The translations under genes and the position numbers were made by a program. The notes under the pieces are model-generated. The model was not told the DNA's origin. It ran no database searches and saw nothing but the letters and a program-made list of their open reading frames with translations. A stretch of DNA of 64,000 bases from the NCBI GenBank assembly GCA_003169975.1, contig PNAA01000022.1, positions 117,930 to 181,929 of the forward strand, in the 5' to 3' direction. Of the stretch, positions 62,132 through 64,000 are shown piece after piece (position 1 is the stretch's first letter; each line of letters begins with the position of its first letter). The stretch is from Spartobacteria bacterium (GTDB lineage Bacteria > Verrucomicrobiota > Verrucomicrobiia > Chthoniobacterales > UBA10450).

Positions 62132-63285
62132 CACGCATGGGGCGCGATTCGTGGCCGCGATGGAATCCTATTGGCAACCAGATCTGAAGCGTGACGTTCT
62201 AATCCCGGTCGCCAAGCCGCGGCTGCCGGCCTTTGCGCAAATCGCGCCTTACATGCGACGGATCGATGAAAGTGGATGGTACTCGAACGGTGGCCCGTTG
62301 GTGCAGGAATTTGAGCGGCGCCTCGCGGTGCACGGTGGCGGCGGCGCGGCGCGCGTTGCGACGGTGGCGAATGGAACGATTGGTCTTGCGCTCGCGCTGC
62401 TGGCCTATGAAGTCCCCGCTGGCACGCTGTGTATGGTGCCGGCCTGGACCTTCGCCGCAACCGCCCACGCAGTCCGGCTCGCCGGATTGGTTCCCTGGAT
62501 CGTCGACGTTAACGCGGCAAGCTGGGCCCTCGAAGCTCCAGCCCGCGCGCGAATTGCTGCGAGACGCCCCAGGCCCAGTGGCGGCGGTTATTCCCGTTAG
62601 TCCCTTTGGAGCGCCGATTGATTTTGCCTCCTGGCAAGCATTTCGCGACGAAACCGGCGTGGCCGTCGTGATTGATGCAGCGGCCGCTTTCGACACGATT
62701 TGCGCGGCCTCCGTCCCTGCGGTGGTAAGCCTGCACGCGACCAAAGTACTCGGCATAGGCGAGGGAGGATTCGTGGTCGCAACCGATGCCAACTTTATCG
62801 AGGAGTTACAGAAACGCGCTAACTTTGGTTTTTGGGGATCGCGCGAAGCCACTGTTCGATCTCTCAACGGAAAAATCAGTGAGTATGCCGCGGCCGTCGG
62901 CCTCGCCGCTTTGGACACTTCGCCGGTGACGCGGGCCGGCTTCGCGCGCGTCGCGCGGACCTATCGCGAAGCATTTGCAGGTGAGCCCAGGATCGTTATG
63001 CAACCCGGTTTCGGCGAGTGTTGCGTGGCGTCGACCGTGGTCGTCGCGGCTGAAAAACCCGGAGCCGAAGCGCTCGCTCGCGCTTTGGCCGCCAACCGGA
63101 TCGGCTCCCGCCGCTGGTGCGGCGGCGGTCTGCATCGTCATGCGGCTTTCGAACAATTCCCGCGACACCAAACCACTCATTCCGACATGCTCGTCGATCG
63201 CGTGATTGGTCTGCCTTGCTGGCGCGAGTTGCCTAACGAGGATATTGCGCAGATCTGCGATGTCGTTGCCTCGGTCTGCGCATAA
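62118..63285 (+). pseudogene. DegT/DnrJ/EryC1-family aminotransferase, frameshifted
   Basis: Frame 1 from ATG 62118 carries LIPVAKPRLPAFAQIAPYM, the GPLVQEFERRLA helix, VATVANGTIGLALALLAY and VPAWTFAATAHAVRLAG (PLP-dependent sugar aminotransferase pattern). Near 62535-62545 the meaning jumps by one base to the other frame: LLRDAPGPVAAVIPVSPFGAP, VVIDAAAAFD, catalytic Lys in LHATKVLGIGEGGFV, to 63285. One insertion restores a ~385-residue enzyme that transfers amino groups onto sugar nucleotides. Either a pseudogene or an assembly error. Overlaps purC by 14 bases. Confidence 0.85.
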
Positions 63286-63749
63286 TGTCTGTGGTGGACG
63301 TTCCCGACAGAAAACAAGTGAGGCCGCTGTACGCCACGCAGACGTATGCCAAGGCATTCGGCCTTTGCTCCATCGAAGTGGACGAATGGCAAACGCCGGT
63401 TCTGGTTCGGCCAATTCCCGGGTCCGACTGGCATGATGCGCTTGGTTGTTATCCGCTTGCCGCCATAGCTTGGAACGCTGACTTGAAGGCGGGTCTTGAA
63501 CGGTTACGCGCGGCGGGTCTGGTGAGCGTAGCCCTGGCACCCGATCCACTGACGAGTCCGCCGCCTGTGCAGCTCGCGGAAGCGTTCGAGGTCTGCCGGC
63601 CATTCAAGACTCACTACCTGATTGACAGAAACGCGGGTCCTGTTTGCTTCGCTCGCACTCATCGCAGAATGATTCGGAAAGCTCTTAAGGACTGTACTTT
63701 TGGCCCAGTCGATTTGCACGAAACCCTTGCCGATTGGCAAAAGCTCTAG
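63285..63749 (+). pseudogene. FemAB/GNAT-like protein, 3' end cut by an IS element
   Basis: At least 154 residues. The N-terminal half resembles FemAB/peptidoglycan-type acyltransferases that act on amino sugars or peptides (RPLYATQTYAKAF, LVRPIPGSDWHDALGCYPLAA). The reading ends at DLHETLADWQKL where the sequence becomes the IS5-family left end (CTAG then AGGCTGTCCGAAAAG). Start overlaps the aminotransferase stop, so the two likely made a sugar-amine and then acylated it, giving a surface-glycan role (inference). Confidence 0.7.
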
Positions 63750-64000
63750 AGGCTGTCCGAAAAGTAGCTTTCGGCGGGAAATGATAGATCGAGTTAAGGT
63801 AGGTGGCGCATGGCGATCATGAGGCAGCCAAGGAGAATAAAGCCCATGAAGACAGATCGCTTCTTTTCCCATCGAACCAGCAGACGACGATGATTTCCGA
63901 GCCAGGCGATAGTCCTCTCCACGATCCAGCGATGGCGATAGCGGCGCACGGCACGTCCATCCTGGGTCTTAGTCTCAGCACGACGGTTTTTGCGATGCGG
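63750..64000 (-). mobile_element. IS5-family insertion sequence, one end (runs off the window)
   Basis: End sequence AGGCTGTCCGAAAAGTAGC begins at about 63750 and resembles the IS5-family terminal repeat; it is flanked by CTAG (63746-63749), the kind of 4-base target IS5-group elements duplicate. The other end is not in the window, so the duplication cannot be confirmed. It interrupts the FemAB-like gene. Confidence 0.75.
63794..64000 (-). CDS. IS5-family transposase, C-terminal part
   Basis: Open from beyond 64000 to a TAA at 63794. It reads RRYRHRWIVERTIAWLGNHR, then LLVRWEKKRSVFMGFILLG, where the VERT Glu is the last residue of the DDE triad. About 68 residues are inside the window. DDE transposases cut and paste the element. 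Host gene lies to the left. Confidence 0.85.
   Translation of the reverse strand, partial: PHRKNRRAETKTQDGRAVRRYRHRWIVERTIAWLGNHRRLLVRWEKKRSVFMGFILLGCLMIAMRHLP

Larger units (their letters stand above)
2033..63238. repeat. dispersed 8-9-mer CGTTAGGC / GCCTAACG, about 42 copies
   Basis: Forward copies (CGTTAGGC) start at 2033, 3697, 4966, 11202, 12645, 14681, 16653, 17314, 19292, 24943, 25936, 26042, 31093, 33530, 54241, 55219, 56680, 57556, 57667, 58731. Reverse copies (GCCTAACG) start at 2667, 2685, 3279, 4397, 6265, 13044, 16297, 26824, 29554, 29630, 30278, 31925, 55805, 56108, 56296, 57950, 58322, 59002, 60616, 61243, 62106, 63231. Most carry one more base (TCGTTAGGC). Both strands are used about equally. 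Copies sit inside genes as Ser-Leu-Gly, Pro-Asn-Asp/Glu, Arg-Leu-Thr or Val-Val-Arg, and also between genes. None between about 33,538 and 54,240. Read by eye, so a few may be missed. Confidence 0.85.

Noticed and set aside
2033..63238. Repeated word as a Chi or KOPS-like polar motif
   Set aside because: About 20 copies point one way and 22 the other, interleaved throughout, so there is no strand polarity within the window.
1..64000. CRISPR array or cas genes
   Set aside because: No regularly spaced 25-40-base repeats were seen; the 10-bp tandem units at 32864 have no spacers.

Overview
The window is high-GC bacterial DNA, by eye a little over 60% GC, and gene-dense. It most resembles a Verrucomicrobia genome, probably a soil Chthoniobacterales-type lineage. 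Support comes from a SWIB-domain protein, secreted proteins with Thr-Pro linkers and repeated beta domains, an LPS-type acyltransferase/heptosyltransferase fusion, and many intergenic palindromes. This assignment is an inference from gene content; no rRNA gene is present. Two tRNA-like remnants and one complete tRNA-Lys(TTT) are present, and I saw no CRISPR array.

Layout. 1-8.1 kb: aroA start, a lipoprotein, signalling proteins (SpoIIE-type phosphatase, a hybrid histidine kinase broken by a frameshift), a NodB-type deacetylase and a dynamin-like GTPase. 8.1-17.5 kb: nadB-panC-methyltransferase, then a sugar/glycan block (RmlC-like cupin, tandem GT2, acyltransferase-heptosyltransferase fusion). 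17.5-22.1 kb: core housekeeping genes (frr, pyrH, fmt, adk, rpmA, rplU, rsmI). 22.3-32.5 kb: a dockerin-bearing secreted protein, aldehyde dehydrogenase, 5'-3' exonuclease, nadC-birA, a siroheme-decarboxylase-like fusion, a hemolysin III family protein and a HAD hydrolase.

32.6-52.9 kb looks like a genomic island. It lies between a 5' tRNA-like piece plus tRNA-Lys on the left and a matching 3' tRNA piece on the right. It carries a seven-gene Ehr complex (energy-converting hydrogenase-related, no NiFe cysteines) with an embedded HTH-EIIA regulator. It also carries signalling genes, a cassette of unknown genes ending in a broken PIN-domain gene, an NfeD-slipin pair, a frameshifted MuB/TniB-like ATPase and a GIY-YIG nuclease. 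53-64 kb returns to resident-type DNA: a matrixin-like protease, an oxoprolinase operon (pxpBCA) with an APC permease, an M28 peptidase, purC, a frameshifted DegT aminotransferase and a FemAB-like gene cut by an IS5-family element.

The most striking signal is not a gene. The 9-mer TCGTTAGGC (reverse complement GCCTAACGA) is scattered on both strands, inside and between genes, about once per kb. I found about 42 copies of its 8-base core. None lies between about 33.54 and 54.24 kb, the same interval as the inferred island. This is the pattern expected of a DNA-uptake-like or other genome-marking sequence shared by resident DNA and missing from recently acquired DNA. Four genes carry apparent single-base frameshifts, so some may be assembly errors.
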